Shown here piece by piece: positions 13,194-23,187 of a DNA stretch of 35,343 nt (within the stretch, counting starts at the first letter, position 1; every line of letters starts with the position of its first letter). Below the pieces are notes generated by a model that saw only the letters and a list, made by a program, of their open reading frames with translations, did no database searches and was not told the origin of the DNA. Source of the DNA: Egibacteraceae bacterium (GTDB taxonomy: Bacteria; Actinomycetota; Nitriliruptoria; Euzebyales; Egibacteraceae); NCBI GenBank assembly GCA_040905805.1, contig JBBDQS010000166.1, positions 1-35,343 on the forward strand, given 5' to 3'. Position numbers and translations under genes: made by a program.

Positions 13194-13859
13194 ATGGCCT
13201 CCGAGCGCTTCGCGTCGTTCACCAACCGCCTGTCCCAGCTGGGCCAGGCGTTCACGAACACCCGCCAGGCCGACCCGCGCCTCGTGCCCCTCATGGTCGG
13301 GGTGCCCCTCGTCGTGCTCGCGGTCAGCATCGGGCTCGGCGGACTGGCGGGGCGGTGGATCACCGGGACGATCGTCGGGGTGCTGTTCGCGCTCCTGGCG
13401 GCCCTGGTGGTGTTCGGGCGGCGGGCCTCCAAGGCGATGCTCGGCTCGATCGAGGGTCAACCGGGGGCGGCCGCGGCCGTGCTCCAGACCATGCGCGGCA
13501 AGTGGCGGGTGACCCCCGCGGTGGCGTTCACGCGCAAGCAGGCGTTCGTGCACCGCGTCGTGGGCCGCCCGGGCGTCGTGCTCGTGGGGGAGGGCGCGGT
13601 GGCGCGGGTACGGTCACTGCTGAAGCAGGAGGCCCGCAAAGCCGCCCGGGTCGTGGGCGACACCCCTGTCCACGAGGTCGCCGTCGGTGACGGGGAGGGC
13701 CAGGTCCCCCTGGGCAAGCTGCAGGCCCACCTGACCAAGATGAAGCGGGTCGTGCGGACCCGGGACATCCCCGAGATCGACCGGCGGCTGCGGGCGCTCG
13801 GTGACCGCGAGGTGCCTCTGCCCAAAGGCCCGATGCCCCGCGGCAAGCGCCGTCAGTAG
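13194..13859 (+). CDS. DUF4191 membrane protein
   Basis: 221 residues with two transmembrane helices (about 33-52 and 58-76) after a short N-terminal tail (FASFTNRLSQLGQAFTNTRQADPRLVPLMVG). A conserved cytoplasmic domain follows: GSIEGQPGAAAAVLQTMRGKWRVTPAVAFTRKQAFVHRVVGRPGVVLVGEG, then QEARKAARVVGDTPVHEV and a basic C-terminal end. This is the layout of the actinobacterial DUF4191 family, whose function is unknown. The gene is monocistronic with a leaderless promoter. The 3' region to 13920 holds nothing clear. Confidence 0.87.
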   Translation: MASERFASFTNRLSQLGQAFTNTRQADPRLVPLMVGVPLVVLAVSIGLGGLAGRWITGTIVGVLFALLAALVVFGRRASKAMLGSIEGQPGAAAAVLQTMRGKWRVTPAVAFTRKQAFVHRVVGRPGVVLVGEGAVARVRSLLKQEARKAARVVGDTPVHEVAVGDGEGQVPLGKLQAHLTKMKRVVRTRDIPEIDRRLRALGDREVPLPKGPMPRGKRRQ

Positions 13860-13920
13860 ACGCGGTCGGGTGCCGACCACCCCCCGGCCGGCACCGTTCC
13901 CGCGGCTACTCGTCCCGCGC

Positions 13921-14127
13921 CTACTCGGTCGCCGGCTCGGAGCCCTGCCCGTTCAGCAGCGCGTGCACCTCCGACGCCCGATAGCGGCGGTGGCCGCCCA
14001 GCGTGCGGATCGACGAGAGCTTCTCGGCCTTCGCCCAGCGCGTGACCGTCTTCGGGTCCACACGAAACAGCTTGGCCACTTCCGAGGGCGTCAGCAACTC
14101 CTCATCCGGACTCGTCATCTTCGGCAT
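13921..14127 (-). CDS. bldC: BldC-type MerR-like DNA-binding protein
   Basis: 68 residues. The sequence (LLTPSEVAKLFRVDPKTVTRWAKAEKL, then SSIRTLGGHRRYRASEVHALLNG) matches BldC, a MerR-type winged helix without an effector domain that controls development and stress genes in Streptomyces. The start at 14127 (MPKMTSP) is fixed by AAAGGAGG six nt upstream. In Streptomyces bldC lies near vdh, purM and purF, which is the same order as here. Proteins of this size bind DNA cooperatively along direct repeats. Targets in this organism are unknown. Confidence 0.92.
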   Translation of the reverse strand: MPKMTSPDEELLTPSEVAKLFRVDPKTVTRWAKAEKLSSIRTLGGHRRYRASEVHALLNGQGSEPATE

Positions 14128-14462
14128 ACCGGACCTCCTTTGGGCGGTGCTCGTTGGCTGGGCGTGGTCTGGGCCCAAAGCGGTCCATCGCCGCTTGGTC
14201 AGCATTTGCAGGTCGAGTCCCAAAATGCGACCCTTTTCCTGCCTCTCGCAAAGTGTAACACGCACATAGCGATCATGGTCAGAGTATCACGTTCCGGCAG
14301 AAGCTAGACTACTGCCCACTAAGGCCGGGACCAACGATACCCCCCGGACGGGGGGGTAGGATACCCCACGCCCGGGGGCACTTCGACCATCGGGCCCCAA
14401 ACCGCGCGGGGGGGCGCGGCGCGGGTGGTGGTGGGGCCAGACGGCGGGAAGGAGCGAACACG
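14128..14462. promoter_or_regulatory. Intergenic control region between bldC and the amino-acid dehydrogenase gene
   Basis: 335 bp without a gene. The part near bldC is strikingly A+T-rich for this genome and contains TACACT on the minus strand (plus 14252-14257), which would give bldC a leader of about 120 nt. A second -10-like box on the plus strand is TAGACT (14305-14310). The part near the dehydrogenase contains a C/G-run palindrome overlapping TAGGAT (14338-14362). I see no riboswitch fold that I can name. Confidence 0.55.
14338..14362 (+). promoter_or_regulatory. C-run/G-run palindrome overlapping a -10 box
   Basis: TACCCCCC (14338-14345), GGAC, GGGGGGGTA (14350-14358) form an inverted repeat. 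TAGGAT (14357-14362), a good -10 box, shares its right end. TACCCC...GGGGTA palindromes are typical operators of CsoR/RcnR-type metal repressors, but no metal gene is next to it. A second ATACCCC follows at 14361-14367. Confidence 0.4.
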
Positions 14463-15538
<1,076 letters not shown>

Positions 15539-15542
<4 letters not shown>

Positions 15543-16570
15543 GGCGACAGGCCGGCGAGGTGCACGCCGGGGCGGTCGGTGACCTGGCCGCAGACCCAGG
15601 CGTCCATCCCCCGGTCCGCCAGGAGCCCGACCGCGTCCTTGCCGGCGGGCACCGTCGCCAGCATGCCGGCGCCCATGTTGAACACCCGCCACATCTCGGC
15701 GGGCGCGACGTCGCCGTGCTCGGCGAGCAGCCCGAAGATGGCCGGCGGGGTGAAGGTGGTGGTGTCCACGACCGCGCCCAGCCCCTCGGGCAGGGCGCGG
15801 GGCAGGTTGCCGGGGATGCCACCGCCGGTGACGTGGCAGAAGCTGTGCACCTCGGTGGCGCGGGCCAGGGCCAGGCAGTGGGGGGCGTAGATGCGCGTGG
15901 GGCGCAGCAGGGCCTCGCCGAGCGTCTGCACCGTCAGGCCGTGGTCGGCGTGCAGGTCAAGGCCGGCGACGAGACGTCGTGCCAGGGAGTAGCCGTTGGC
16001 GTGCAGGCCCGTGGAGGTCATGGCCACCACGTCGTCCCCCGGGCGGACGCGGTCCGGGCCGAGCAGGCGTGGACGGTCGACGATGCCGACCCCGAAGCCG
16101 GCCACGTCGTACTGCCCGGGGGCCATGACGCCGGGATGCTCGGCCGTCTCCCCGCCGACCAGGGCGCAACCGACCTGTGCGCAGCCCTCGGCGATGCCGG
16201 CGACGACCTGCTCGACGTGGGCGGGGTCCAGCCGGCCGACCGCGAGGTAGTCGAGGAAGAACAGCGGCTCCGCACCCGGCACCACGAGGTCGTCAACGAC
16301 CATCGCGACCAGGTCGAGCCCGATCGTGTCGTGGCGGTCCAGGGCCCGGGCGATCTCCAGCTTGGTGCCGACCCCGTCGGTGGCGCTGACCAGCACCGGA
16401 TCCTTGTAGCGGCGGGTGTCGAGGGCGAACAGCCCGCCGAACCCGCCGATCGCATCGAGCACCTCGGCCCGGCGCGTGCGCTCCACGTGGGGCCTGATGG
16501 CGGCCACCGCGGCCTCCGCCGCGTCGAGGTCGACGCCGGCTGCCGCGTAGGTCGGCCGCTCCTCGCTCAC
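15539..16570 (-). CDS. purM: Phosphoribosylformylglycinamidine cyclo-ligase (AIR synthetase)
   Basis: 343 residues from a GTG at 16570, beginning VSEERPTYAAAGVD, the usual PurM start; a longer reading to 16624 overlaps purF. Family motifs are all present: KDPVLVSATDGVGTKL, DLVAMVVDDLVVPGAEPLFFLDYLA, the LVGGETAEHPGVM loop, GDDVVAMTSTGLHANGYSL and CHVTGGGIPGNLPR. PurM closes the imidazole ring of AIR with ATP in purine synthesis. It is 16 nt behind purF on the same strand and is clearly co-transcribed. Ribosome-binding site is weak. Confidence 0.94.
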
Positions 16571-16586
16571 CGCGCGGCCGCCACGC

Positions 16587-18029
16587 TCAGGCCAGCTCGG
16601 TGAAGAGGGCGGGCTGGGGGACACGGCTCGGCTGCTCCATGGGCACCGGGATCGGGTACTGCCCGTCGAAGCAGGCGCGGCAGAGGCTCGACGCGGGCCG
16701 GCCGGTGGCGGCCACCAGCGCGTCCAGCGACAGGTAGGCCAGCGAGTCGGCGCCGACGAAGTCGCGGATCTCCTCGATGGTCAGGCCCGAGGCCACGAGC
16801 TCGGCGCGCGTGGCCATGTCCACGCCGTAGTAGCAGGGGTTGCGCACCGGGGGGGAGGTGATGCGCAGGTGGACCGCAGCGGCGCCGGACTGGCGCAGCA
16901 TCGCCACCAGCTGGCGTGACGTGTTGCCCCGCACGATCGAGTCGTCGACCACGACCAGGCGCCGGCCCTCGATCATGTCCCGCAGCGGGTTGAGCTTCAG
17001 GCGGATGCCGAGCTCGCGCACCGGCTGGGACGGCTCGATAAAGGTCCGCCCGACGTAGCGGTTCTTGACCAGCCCCTCCCCGTAGGGGATCCCGGCGCCC
17101 TCGGCGTAACCGGCCGCCGCGGCGGTGCCCGAGTCGGGGACGGGGATCACGAGGTCGGCGTCCACGGGGGCCTCGCCGGCGAGCAGCTCGCCCATGCGGT
17201 GGCGCGCCGCGTACACGCTCGTGGTGCCGGAGCGCTCACCGAGGTCGGCCACCCGGTGGTCGGGGCGGGCCAGGTAGACGTACTCGAAGACACACAGGGC
17301 GGGCGTGGCGTCGGCGAAGCGGCGGCTGCGCAGCCCGTCGGCGTCGACGGCCACGAGCTCACCGGGCTCGACGTCGCGGACCAGGTGCGCCCCGACGATG
17401 TCGAGGCCCGACGTCTCGCTCGCCAGCACGTAGCCGCCGCGGGGCAGGCGCCCGATGACCAGGGGCCGCACCCCGTGGGGGTCGCGGAAGCCGTAGATGG
17501 TGGTCTCGTCCATGACCACCACCGAGAACGCGCCGTGCAGCCGGCGCGCGACGTCGATGATGGCCCCCTCCAGGGAGGTGGAGTCCGCGCTGGCCAGCAG
17601 GGTGGTCAACAGCTCCGAGTCGGTGGTGCACGCCTCACCGGCCACGCCGAGCTCGGCGGCGAGGTGGCCGGTCGACACGAGGTTGCCGTTGTGGCCCAGG
17701 GCGATCGCCCCGCCACTCGGGGTGACCTTGAAGGCCGGCTGGGCGTTGTCCCAGGTCGACGAGCCCGTGGTCGAGTACCGCACGTGTCCGACGCCCAGGT
17801 GACCGTGCAGGCCCGCCAGGCGCGCCTCGTCGAAGACCTTGTTGACCAGGCCCATCTCCTTGGTGACCAGGATGCGCTGGCCGTCGGACACGGCGATGCC
17901 CGCCGACTCCTGGCCGCGGTGCTGCAGGGCGTAGAGGCCGTAGAAGCAGAGCTTCGCGACGTCCTCGGCGGGAGCGAACACGGCGAAGACCCCGCACTCG
18001 TCGCGGGCGCCGGTGCGGGGCTCGGTCAC
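16587..18029 (-). CDS. purF: Amidophosphoribosyltransferase
   Basis: 480 residues from a tentative GTG at 18029. A GTG at 18074 is an alternative; no good Shine-Dalgarno marks either. The start DECGVF places the N-terminal nucleophile cysteine after a short propeptide that is normally cleaved. The glutaminase half includes YGLYALQHRGQESAGI, GHVRYST and NGNLV. The transferase half has IPVPDSGTAAAAGYAEGAGIPY and the PRPP loop VVVDDSIVRGNTS. NPCYYGVDMATR and SSLCRACFDGQYP supply cysteines of the 4Fe-4S cluster found in Bacillus-type enzymes. It makes phosphoribosylamine, the first committed purine step. It heads the purF-purM unit. Confidence 0.95.
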   Translation of the reverse strand: MTEPRTGARDECGVFAVFAPAEDVAKLCFYGLYALQHRGQESAGIAVSDGQRILVTKEMGLVNKVFDEARLAGLHGHLGVGHVRYSTTGSSTWDNAQPAFKVTPSGGAIALGHNGNLVSTGHLAAELGVAGEACTTDSELLTTLLASADSTSLEGAIIDVARRLHGAFSVVVMDETTIYGFRDPHGVRPLVIGRLPRGGYVLASETSGLDIVGAHLVRDVEPGELVAVDADGLRSRRFADATPALCVFEYVYLARPDHRVADLGERSGTTSVYAARHRMGELLAGEAPVDADLVIPVPDSGTAAAAGYAEGAGIPYGEGLVKNRYVGRTFIEPSQPVRELGIRLKLNPLRDMIEGRRLVVVDDSIVRGNTSRQLVAMLRQSGAAAVHLRITSPPVRNPCYYGVDMATRAELVASGLTIEEIRDFVGADSLAYLSLDALVAATGRPASSLCRACFDGQYPIPVPMEQPSRVPQPALFTELA

Positions 18030-18121
18030 GTGCCAGCCGGACCGCTGCGGGGGGTGAGGGTCATGGACAGCCACCGGTTTCCGGGTTGCAGGGGATCGGG
18101 CGGGAGCAAGGTCACGTGGCC

Positions 18122-18127
18122 AGTCTA
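18122..18127 (-). promoter_or_regulatory. -10 box upstream of purF
   Basis: TAGACT on the minus strand would start purF mRNA near 18115, about 85 nt before the chosen start codon. No guanine-riboswitch-like structure is visible in that leader. Confidence 0.4.
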
Positions 18128-18174
18128 CGGCCCGTCGGCGGGCGCTGCGGCAGGCGCTAGGCTCGGCCGCGACG

Positions 18175-18360
18175 ATGGCTGACGACGCCCGAGCGCCCGA
18201 ACCCGACGGTCCGTCCCGGGCCGCCCGCTGGGGTCGCAAGGCGGTGATGCTCGCCGTGGTGGTGGTCGCCGCCCTGCTGCTCGGGCGCCTCGGCGGCGGC
18301 GTGGACAGCGGGCCGGCGACCCCGGCCGGGCGGCCCGGCGCGGCAGCGGTCGCGGGTTAG
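18175..18360 (+). CDS. Small membrane protein, hypothetical
   Basis: 61 residues: a hydrophilic start (MADDARAPEPDGPSRAARWG), one transmembrane segment (about 23-40, AVMLAVVVVAALLLGRL) and a Gly/Pro/Ala tail. A TAGGCT box (18158-18163) lies 11 nt before the ATG. It is divergent from purF. No family recognised. The codon bias (third-position G/C) is that of real genes, but the length leaves doubt. Confidence 0.5.
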   Translation: MADDARAPEPDGPSRAARWGRKAVMLAVVVVAALLLGRLGGGVDSGPATPAGRPGAAAVAG

Positions 18361-18482
18361 CCCCTTCCCCCAGCCGGGTACCTGCATGGTTGGAGCACCG
18401 ATGGCCAGGAGGACGCCATGGCACCGCACGACCCGTTGGTACGCGCCGGCAGCACTCGCCCGAGCTGGTCGCGGGGTGCGGC

Positions 18483-18998
18483 GTGAGGGCCGCGGTGCTG
18501 GCTCGCGCCACCGCCTCCACCGCGCTGGCGGCGGCCGCCAAGGCGATGGCGGTCGGCTCGCGCCTGGCCGACCAGGTCGCCGGGCGGGTGCGACCCGACC
18601 CGCCGCCCGCCGGCGGTGATGGGCGCGCCCGGGCCGGGCAGGAGGGGCCCACCCCGACCCCCGACCGGGCGGCGGCGCGCGGCGCGGTCCGCACGCCCCC
18701 GACCGAACCGGTGCCGCAGGTCCCGACCCGTGCGCGCACCGACGAGACCCACGTCGAGGAGCTCGCGGCCGGCACCGCCGCGGAGGTGCTCGCCGTGATC
18801 CCCGAGCTGTCCACCGACGAGCTCGGCCGGCTCTACGAGCACGAGGCGGCGAACAAGAACCGCAAGACCGTGCTCGCCGGGGTCGAGCGGGCCACCGATC
18901 CCCGCCTGCCCGACGAGTCGGCGTCCGAGCCGATGCCGGAGGCGGGCGGCGTCCCGACCAGCGGCACGTCGACCCCCCCGGGTGGTGGCGGGTCCTGA
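18483..18998 (+). CDS. Conserved-type actinobacterial hypothetical protein
   Basis: 171 residues from a GTG at 18483 (an ATG at 18390 in the same frame is possible). The first 30 residues are Ala-rich and weakly hydrophobic, the middle is Pro/Arg-rich and probably disordered, and the end has a helical motif, LSTDELGRLYEHEAANKNRKTVLAGVERATD. The pattern LYEHEAxNKNRxTVLxxVER is like a short motif seen at the end of many small actinobacterial proteins. No function can be assigned. It runs toward purL and is separated from it by a hairpin. Confidence 0.55.
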   Translation: MRAAVLARATASTALAAAAKAMAVGSRLADQVAGRVRPDPPPAGGDGRARAGQEGPTPTPDRAAARGAVRTPPTEPVPQVPTRARTDETHVEELAAGTAAEVLAVIPELSTDELGRLYEHEAANKNRKTVLAGVERATDPRLPDESASEPMPEAGGVPTSGTSTPPGGGGS

Positions 18999-19005
18999 TC
19001 CCCGG

Positions 19006-19034
19006 GCGGTCCTGACCCCCGCGTGAGGGACCGC
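19006..19034. terminator. Hairpin between convergent genes
   Basis: GCGGTCC (19006-19012) pairs with GGACCGC (19028-19034) around a 15-nt loop. It lies between the hypothetical gene ending at 18998 and purL ending at 19069. Confidence 0.5.
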
Positions 19035-19068
19035 AGACCGCACACCGCGGTGGGATCCGGGGTGGCGG

Positions 19069-21306
19069 TCAGGCGCCGCCGAGGCCGAGGGCGCCCGCCA
19101 GGGCGTCGCGGCGCACGGCGTCGACCGCGTCGAGGTCGAGCGACACGATCCCGTCGATCGCCAGCACGCGTTCGGCGGTGACCCGGCCGAGCCGGCGCAG
19201 CGCGACGCCCCGCGCCGCGCACCGCTCGGCGAGGCGGTCGAGGTCGCCCGCCCGCGCGCTCGCGACCACCCGCGAGGGCGACTCGCTGAACAGCCACTGG
19301 TGGGCGGGCACGGTCTCCTCGGCGGCGACGGCGGCGCCGAGGCCCCCGGGCAGGCAGCACTCGACGAGGCTGGTCACCAGCCCGCCGACGCTGACGTCGT
19401 GGGCGCTGGTCAGCAGGCCCCGCGCGGCGGCGTCGACGAGCAGCTCGTGCAGCGCCCGCTCCTGGTCCAGGTCGACCGCGGGGGGTCGACCGGCGACCCG
19501 CCCCGACGTGGTCCATACGTACTCCGAGCCGCCCAGCCCGGGACGGGTCGGCGCCCCGATCAGCACGACGGCGTCGCCCGCTGCGGCGAAGGCCGAGGGC
19601 ACGGCGCCCGCCACGTCCTCGAGCAGGCCGAGCACCCCGATCACCGGCGTGGGGTGCACCGCCGCGGTGCCGGTGGCGTTGTAGAAGCTCACGTTGCCGC
19701 CGGTGACCGGGGTGCGCAGGGCAGCGCACGCCTGGCCCATGCCGGCGATCGTGTCGCGAAACTGGCCCATGATCTCGGGGCGCTCGGGCGAGCCGAAGTT
19801 CAGGCAGTTGGTCGCCGCGACCGGCCGGGCACCGGCGCAGGCGACGTTGCGGGCGGCTTCGGCCACCACCAGCCGCGCGCCCTCGGCGGGGTCCAGCGCG
19901 CACCACCGGCCGTTGCCGTCGGTGCTCAGGGCCACGCCGCGCCCGTCGCCGCCGGGCAGGCGGATGACGGCGGCGTCCGCGCCGGGGCCGGCCACCGTCC
20001 CCGACCCGACGATCGCGTCGTACTGCTCGTAGACCCACGCCGCGCTGGCCACGTTGGGGCTTGCCAGCACGGCCAGCGCCACGGCGTGCAGGTCGGCCGG
20101 CGGATCCTCGCCGTCCACGTCGACGCCGGCGTGGGGGTGGACCCAGTCGGTCACCGGGCGGGTGTACACCGGGCCGTCGTCGGCCAGGGAGGCGGCGGGC
20201 GCGTCGTGCACGACCTCGCCGCGCCAGGTGAACACCAGCCGGTCGCCGTCGGTGACCTCGCCGATGGGGGTGGCGTCCACGCCCCAGCGCGCGCAGACGG
20301 CGAGCACCGCGGCCAGCTGGTCGGGCGACACCAGGGCGAGCATGCGCTCCTGGGACTCCGAGCAGAGGATCTCCCAGGGCTGCATGGACGGCTCGCGCAG
20401 CGGCACCCGGTCGAGGTCGACACGCATGCCCATCCCGGCCGCCGAGGCCATCTCGGCCGTCGAGCAGGCGATCCCCGCCGCGCCCATGTCCTGGATGCCC
20501 GACAGCAGGTCGGCCTCGTAGAGCTCCAGGCAGGACTCGACGAGCAGCTTGCCGGCGAAGGGGTCGCCGACCTGGACGTTCGGGCGCTTGGCGTCGGCCA
20601 GGCCGCCCGCGCCGAACTCCGCCGACGCCAGCACCGACGCCCCCCCGATGCCGTCGCGGCCGGTGCGCTGGCCGATCAGCACCGCGATGTCCCCGGGCGC
20701 CTCGGCGCGCGCCAGCTGGATGCGGTCGGCCGGCAGGACGCCCAGGCACAGCGCGTTGACCAGCGGGTTGCCGGCGTAGCACGGGTCAAAGGCCGTCTCG
20801 CCGCCGACGGTGGCCACGCCGATCGAGTTGCCGTAGTGCCCGACGCCGCGCACGACCCCGTCGACCACCCAGCGGGTCGTCGCGTCCGCGGGGTCGCCGA
20901 AGCGCAGCGCGTCGAGCAGGGCGATCGGCCGCGCGCCCATGGTCAGGATGTCGCGGATGATGCCGCCCACACCGGTGGCCGCGCCCTGGAAGGGCTCGAC
21001 GAAGCTCGGGTGGTTGTGGCTCTCGATCTTGAACGTGACGGCCAGGCCACCGCCGACATCGACCACGCCGGCGTTCTCGCCGGGGCCGACGAGGATCTCC
21101 GGGCCCTGCGTCGGCAGGCCCCGCAGGTAGATGCGCGAGGACTTGTACGAGCAGTGCTCGGACCACATCACCGAGTACGTGCCGAGCTCCGCCGTGGACG
21201 GCTCCCGCCCGAGGGTGTCGGCGACGCGGTCGTACTCGTCGTCGGTCAGCCCGAGCTCCTTGGCGAGCAGGCGGGGGTCGGGCGCGGGGACCGGGACGGC
21301 GCTCAC
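19069..21306 (-). CDS. purL: Phosphoribosylformylglycinamidine synthase subunit PurL
   Basis: 745 residues, the size of the small PurL that works with separate PurQ and PurS. It begins with a GTG at 21306 overlapping the purQ stop (GTGA). It has [67 protein letters not shown] and [12 protein letters not shown], with the ATP-binding AIRS-type domains repeated twice. It converts FGAR to FGAM with ATP and ammonia delivered by PurQ. Translational coupling to purQ fits a fixed subunit ratio. Confidence 0.95.
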   Translation of the reverse strand: MSAVPVPAPDPRLLAKELGLTDDEYDRVADTLGREPSTAELGTYSVMWSEHCSYKSSRIYLRGLPTQGPEILVGPGENAGVVDVGGGLAVTFKIESHNHPSFVEPFQGAATGVGGIIRDILTMGARPIALLDALRFGDPADATTRWVVDGVVRGVGHYGNSIGVATVGGETAFDPCYAGNPLVNALCLGVLPADRIQLARAEAPGDIAVLIGQRTGRDGIGGASVLASAEFGAGGLADAKRPNVQVGDPFAGKLLVESCLELYEADLLSGIQDMGAAGIACSTAEMASAAGMGMRVDLDRVPLREPSMQPWEILCSESQERMLALVSPDQLAAVLAVCARWGVDATPIGEVTDGDRLVFTWRGEVVHDAPAASLADDGPVYTRPVTDWVHPHAGVDVDGEDPPADLHAVALAVLASPNVASAAWVYEQYDAIVGSGTVAGPGADAAVIRLPGGDGRGVALSTDGNGRWCALDPAEGARLVVAEAARNVACAGARPVAATNCLNFGSPERPEIMGQFRDTIAGMGQACAALRTPVTGGNVSFYNATGTAAVHPTPVIGVLGLLEDVAGAVPSAFAAAGDAVVLIGAPTRPGLGGSEYVWTTSGRVAGRPPAVDLDQERALHELLVDAAARGLLTSAHDVSVGGLVTSLVECCLPGGLGAAVAAEETVPAHQWLFSESPSRVVASARAGDLDRLAERCAARGVALRRLGRVTAERVLAIDGIVSLDLDAVDAVRRDALAGALGLGGA

Positions 21307-21989
21307 GCCGGGGCCGTGATGCGCGCCAGGGCGGCCCGGAGCAGCCGGGCCCCGTCGGTCGAGCCGAGCAGCGGGTCCACGGCGTGCTCGGGGTGGGGCA
21401 TCAGCCCGGCGACGTTGCCCCCGGCGTTGGTGACCCCGGCGATGCCGGCCACGCTGCCGTTGGGGTTGGCCCCGTCGTCGACCGTGCCGTCGGCGTGGCA
21501 GTAGCGGGCGAGCACCTGACCGGCGGCGGCCAAGCCGTCGGGATCGGGGTGCACGTAGCGCCCCTCCCCGTGCTTGACCGGGATGTCGAGGATCGTGCCC
21601 GGCGCGATCCCCGCCGTCCACGCTCCGACCGCCTCCACGCGCACGTGCTGGCGGCGGTGCACGAAGCGCAGACCCACGTTGCGGGTCAGCGCGCCGGGCA
21701 GCAGGCCCGCTTCGCACAGGACCTGGAAGCCGTTGCAGACGCCGAGCACCGGCCCGCCCCGGCCGGCGAACCCGGCCACCGCACCCATCACCGGCGAGAA
21801 GCGCGCCAGCGCCCCGGTGCGCAGGTAGTCGCCGTAGGTGAACCCGCCCGGCAGCACGACCGCCTCGACCCCGGCGAGGTCGGCGTCGCCGTGCCACAGG
21901 CGCACCGGCTCGGCGCCGACCAGCTCCAGCGCGTAGGCGGCGTCGCGGTCGTCGCACGAGCCGGGGAAGGTCACCACGCCGATGCGCAT
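21303..21989 (-). CDS. purQ: Phosphoribosylformylglycinamidine synthase glutaminase PurQ
   Basis: 228 residues. Class I glutamine amidotransferase: [14 protein letters not shown], the catalytic Cys85 in [11 protein letters not shown], and the His/Glu of [11 protein letters not shown] near the C-terminus. It supplies ammonia to PurL. The start at 21989 (MRIGVV) is preferred over 21998 because a TACGAT box overlaps the latter and lies 7 nt before the former. purS, which in most actinobacteria precedes purQ, is not here: the neighbour is a divergent Uma2 gene. Confidence 0.95.
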   Translation of the reverse strand: MRIGVVTFPGSCDDRDAAYALELVGAEPVRLWHGDADLAGVEAVVLPGGFTYGDYLRTGALARFSPVMGAVAGFAGRGGPVLGVCNGFQVLCEAGLLPGALTRNVGLRFVHRRQHVRVEAVGAWTAGIAPGTILDIPVKHGEGRYVHPDPDGLAAAGQVLARYCHADGTVDDGANPNGSVAGIAGVTNAGGNVAGLMPHPEHAVDPLLGSTDGARLLRAALARITAPA

Positions 21990-21996
21990 GGCGGCC

Positions 21997-22002
21997 ATCG
22001 TA
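21997..22002 (-). promoter_or_regulatory. -10 box of purQ-purL
   Basis: TACGAT on the minus strand ends 7 nt before the chosen purQ ATG, giving a leaderless mRNA. Confidence 0.5.
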
Positions 22003-22091
22003 GCGGCAGGGTCCGTCCACAGGCGCCGTGTGATCGCCCCACCGGGCGTATCCTGGGCCGACGGTCGACGCATGACCCCGCGGAGGCGACC

Positions 22092-22652
22092 ATGTCCGAG
22101 GCACCGGCCACCCACGGCTACACCTACGACGACCTCGCCGGGTTCCCCGACGACGGCTACCGCCGGGAGATCATCGGCGGGGAGCTCATCGTGAATGCGG
22201 CGCCCGCGCCGGGGCACCAGGACGCGGTGCTCGAGCTGGGCGCAGGCCTGCTGGCGTGGACGAAGCGGAACGGCGGCAAGGTCTACGTCGCGCCGCTCGA
22301 CGTGTACTTCGCCCACGACGACGTCGTCGAGCCTGACGTGGTCTTCCTGCGCCCCGAGCACGCCGAGCAGATCGGCGACCGCTACGTCCGCGACGCCCCG
22401 GACCTCGTGGTCGAGGTCTCCTCGCCGTCGACCCGGCGCCTGGAGCTCGTGCGCAAGCGCGACCTCTACGAGCGCTACGGCGTCCCCGAGTACTGGTACG
22501 TCGACCGGGACGCGGACCGGGTCGAGGTGTACCGGCTCGGCACGGACCGCCGGTACGCCACCCCCGCCCTGCTCGGGTCCGGCGAGCACCTCACGACGCC
22601 GGCCGCACCGGGCTTCCGGGTCGCGGTGGACGACGTGCTCGGGCTCGGGTGA
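22092..22652 (+). CDS. Uma2-family PD-(D/E)XK nuclease-like protein
   Basis: 186 residues. The N-terminal [25 protein letters not shown] is typical of the Uma2 (DUF820) family, followed by the nuclease core: [11 protein letters not shown] (the Asp), [18 protein letters not shown] (the ExS motif) and [19 protein letters not shown]. The family is common in cyanobacteria and actinobacteria, often in many copies, and its DNA target is unknown. GGAGG lies 6 nt before the ATG at 22092, and TATCCT upstream is a plausible -10 box. It is divergent from purQ. Confidence 0.88.
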   Translation: MSEAPATHGYTYDDLAGFPDDGYRREIIGGELIVNAAPAPGHQDAVLELGAGLLAWTKRNGGKVYVAPLDVYFAHDDVVEPDVVFLRPEHAEQIGDRYVRDAPDLVVEVSSPSTRRLELVRKRDLYERYGVPEYWYVDRDADRVEVYRLGTDRRYATPALLGSGEHLTTPAAPGFRVAVDDVLGLG

Positions 22653-22719
22653 CCGCGAGCGAGTGGACGCCGCCACCTGCCACCGCGGGGCGGGTCCGCA
22701 GGAGGCGTGGGGCCGGGCG

Positions 22720-23030
22720 GTGCTCGAGCTGCCCGCGCCCGTTGACGCGATCCTGTCGACGGCGACGTTCCACTGGCTCCCCGACCACCCGCGGCTGGTC
22801 GCCCTGCGTCCTGCGTCCTGCGGCCGGGGGGACGGCTGGTGGCGCAGTGCGGGGGGCGAGGCAACCTCGACGCGGTCCTGGCCGTGGTGGACGAGGTCGC
22901 CGCCGACCCGGCGTTCGCCGGCGCCTTCGCCGGGCCGCCCCGTGCGGTTCGCCTCGGCCGAGGAGACCGCCGAGCTGCTGGACGCCGCAGGGTTCACCGA
23001 CGTGCGCCCGGTCGCTCCCGCGGTGCCTGA
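22720..23030 (+). pseudogene. Methyltransferase remnant (trans-aconitate methyltransferase-like)
   Basis: Three pieces in two frames read as one class I SAM-dependent methyltransferase C-terminal half. VLELPAPVDAILSTATFHWLPDHPRL (frame 1) is followed, after a shift near 22820, by GRLVAQCGGRGNLDAVLAVV in frame 3. After another shift near 22940, PVRFASAEETAELLDAAGFTDVRP returns to frame 1. The order STATFHWL, RLVAQCGG, EETAELLDAAGF fits the Tam-like family. The N-terminal SAM-binding part is missing. A 7-bp tandem duplication (TGCGTCC) lies at the first break. An 85-bp dispersed repeat begins at its end. Confidence 0.75.
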
Positions 23031-23112
23031 GTGTGCATCGCCAGAGCGTGCGGGGACGGGGTTCTCCGGTGTGCCGGGTGTGGCGGGTCGCGCAGCGACC
23101 GCCATGGGATCC
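23028..23112 (+). repeat. Third copy of the 84-85 bp dispersed repeat
   Basis: This region begins TGA and ends just before TGA (23113), like the tandem pair at 7211. It shares TGTGCCGGGTGTGGCGG, GCGCAGCGACCGCCATGG and GATCC with it. Its second hairpin keeps the stem, with one extra G. The first half is more divergent but still can pair. Confidence 0.85.
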
Positions 23113-23187
23113 TGACCATGGCCCGTGCTGCCCGTGGTATGGCAGAGTATGCGGACCTGGTGCCCGAGCTCTGGAGTGGGGGGATCC

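Noticed and set aside
18029-18115. Purine riboswitch in the purF leader
   Set aside because: No three-way junction or conserved loop sequences could be found.
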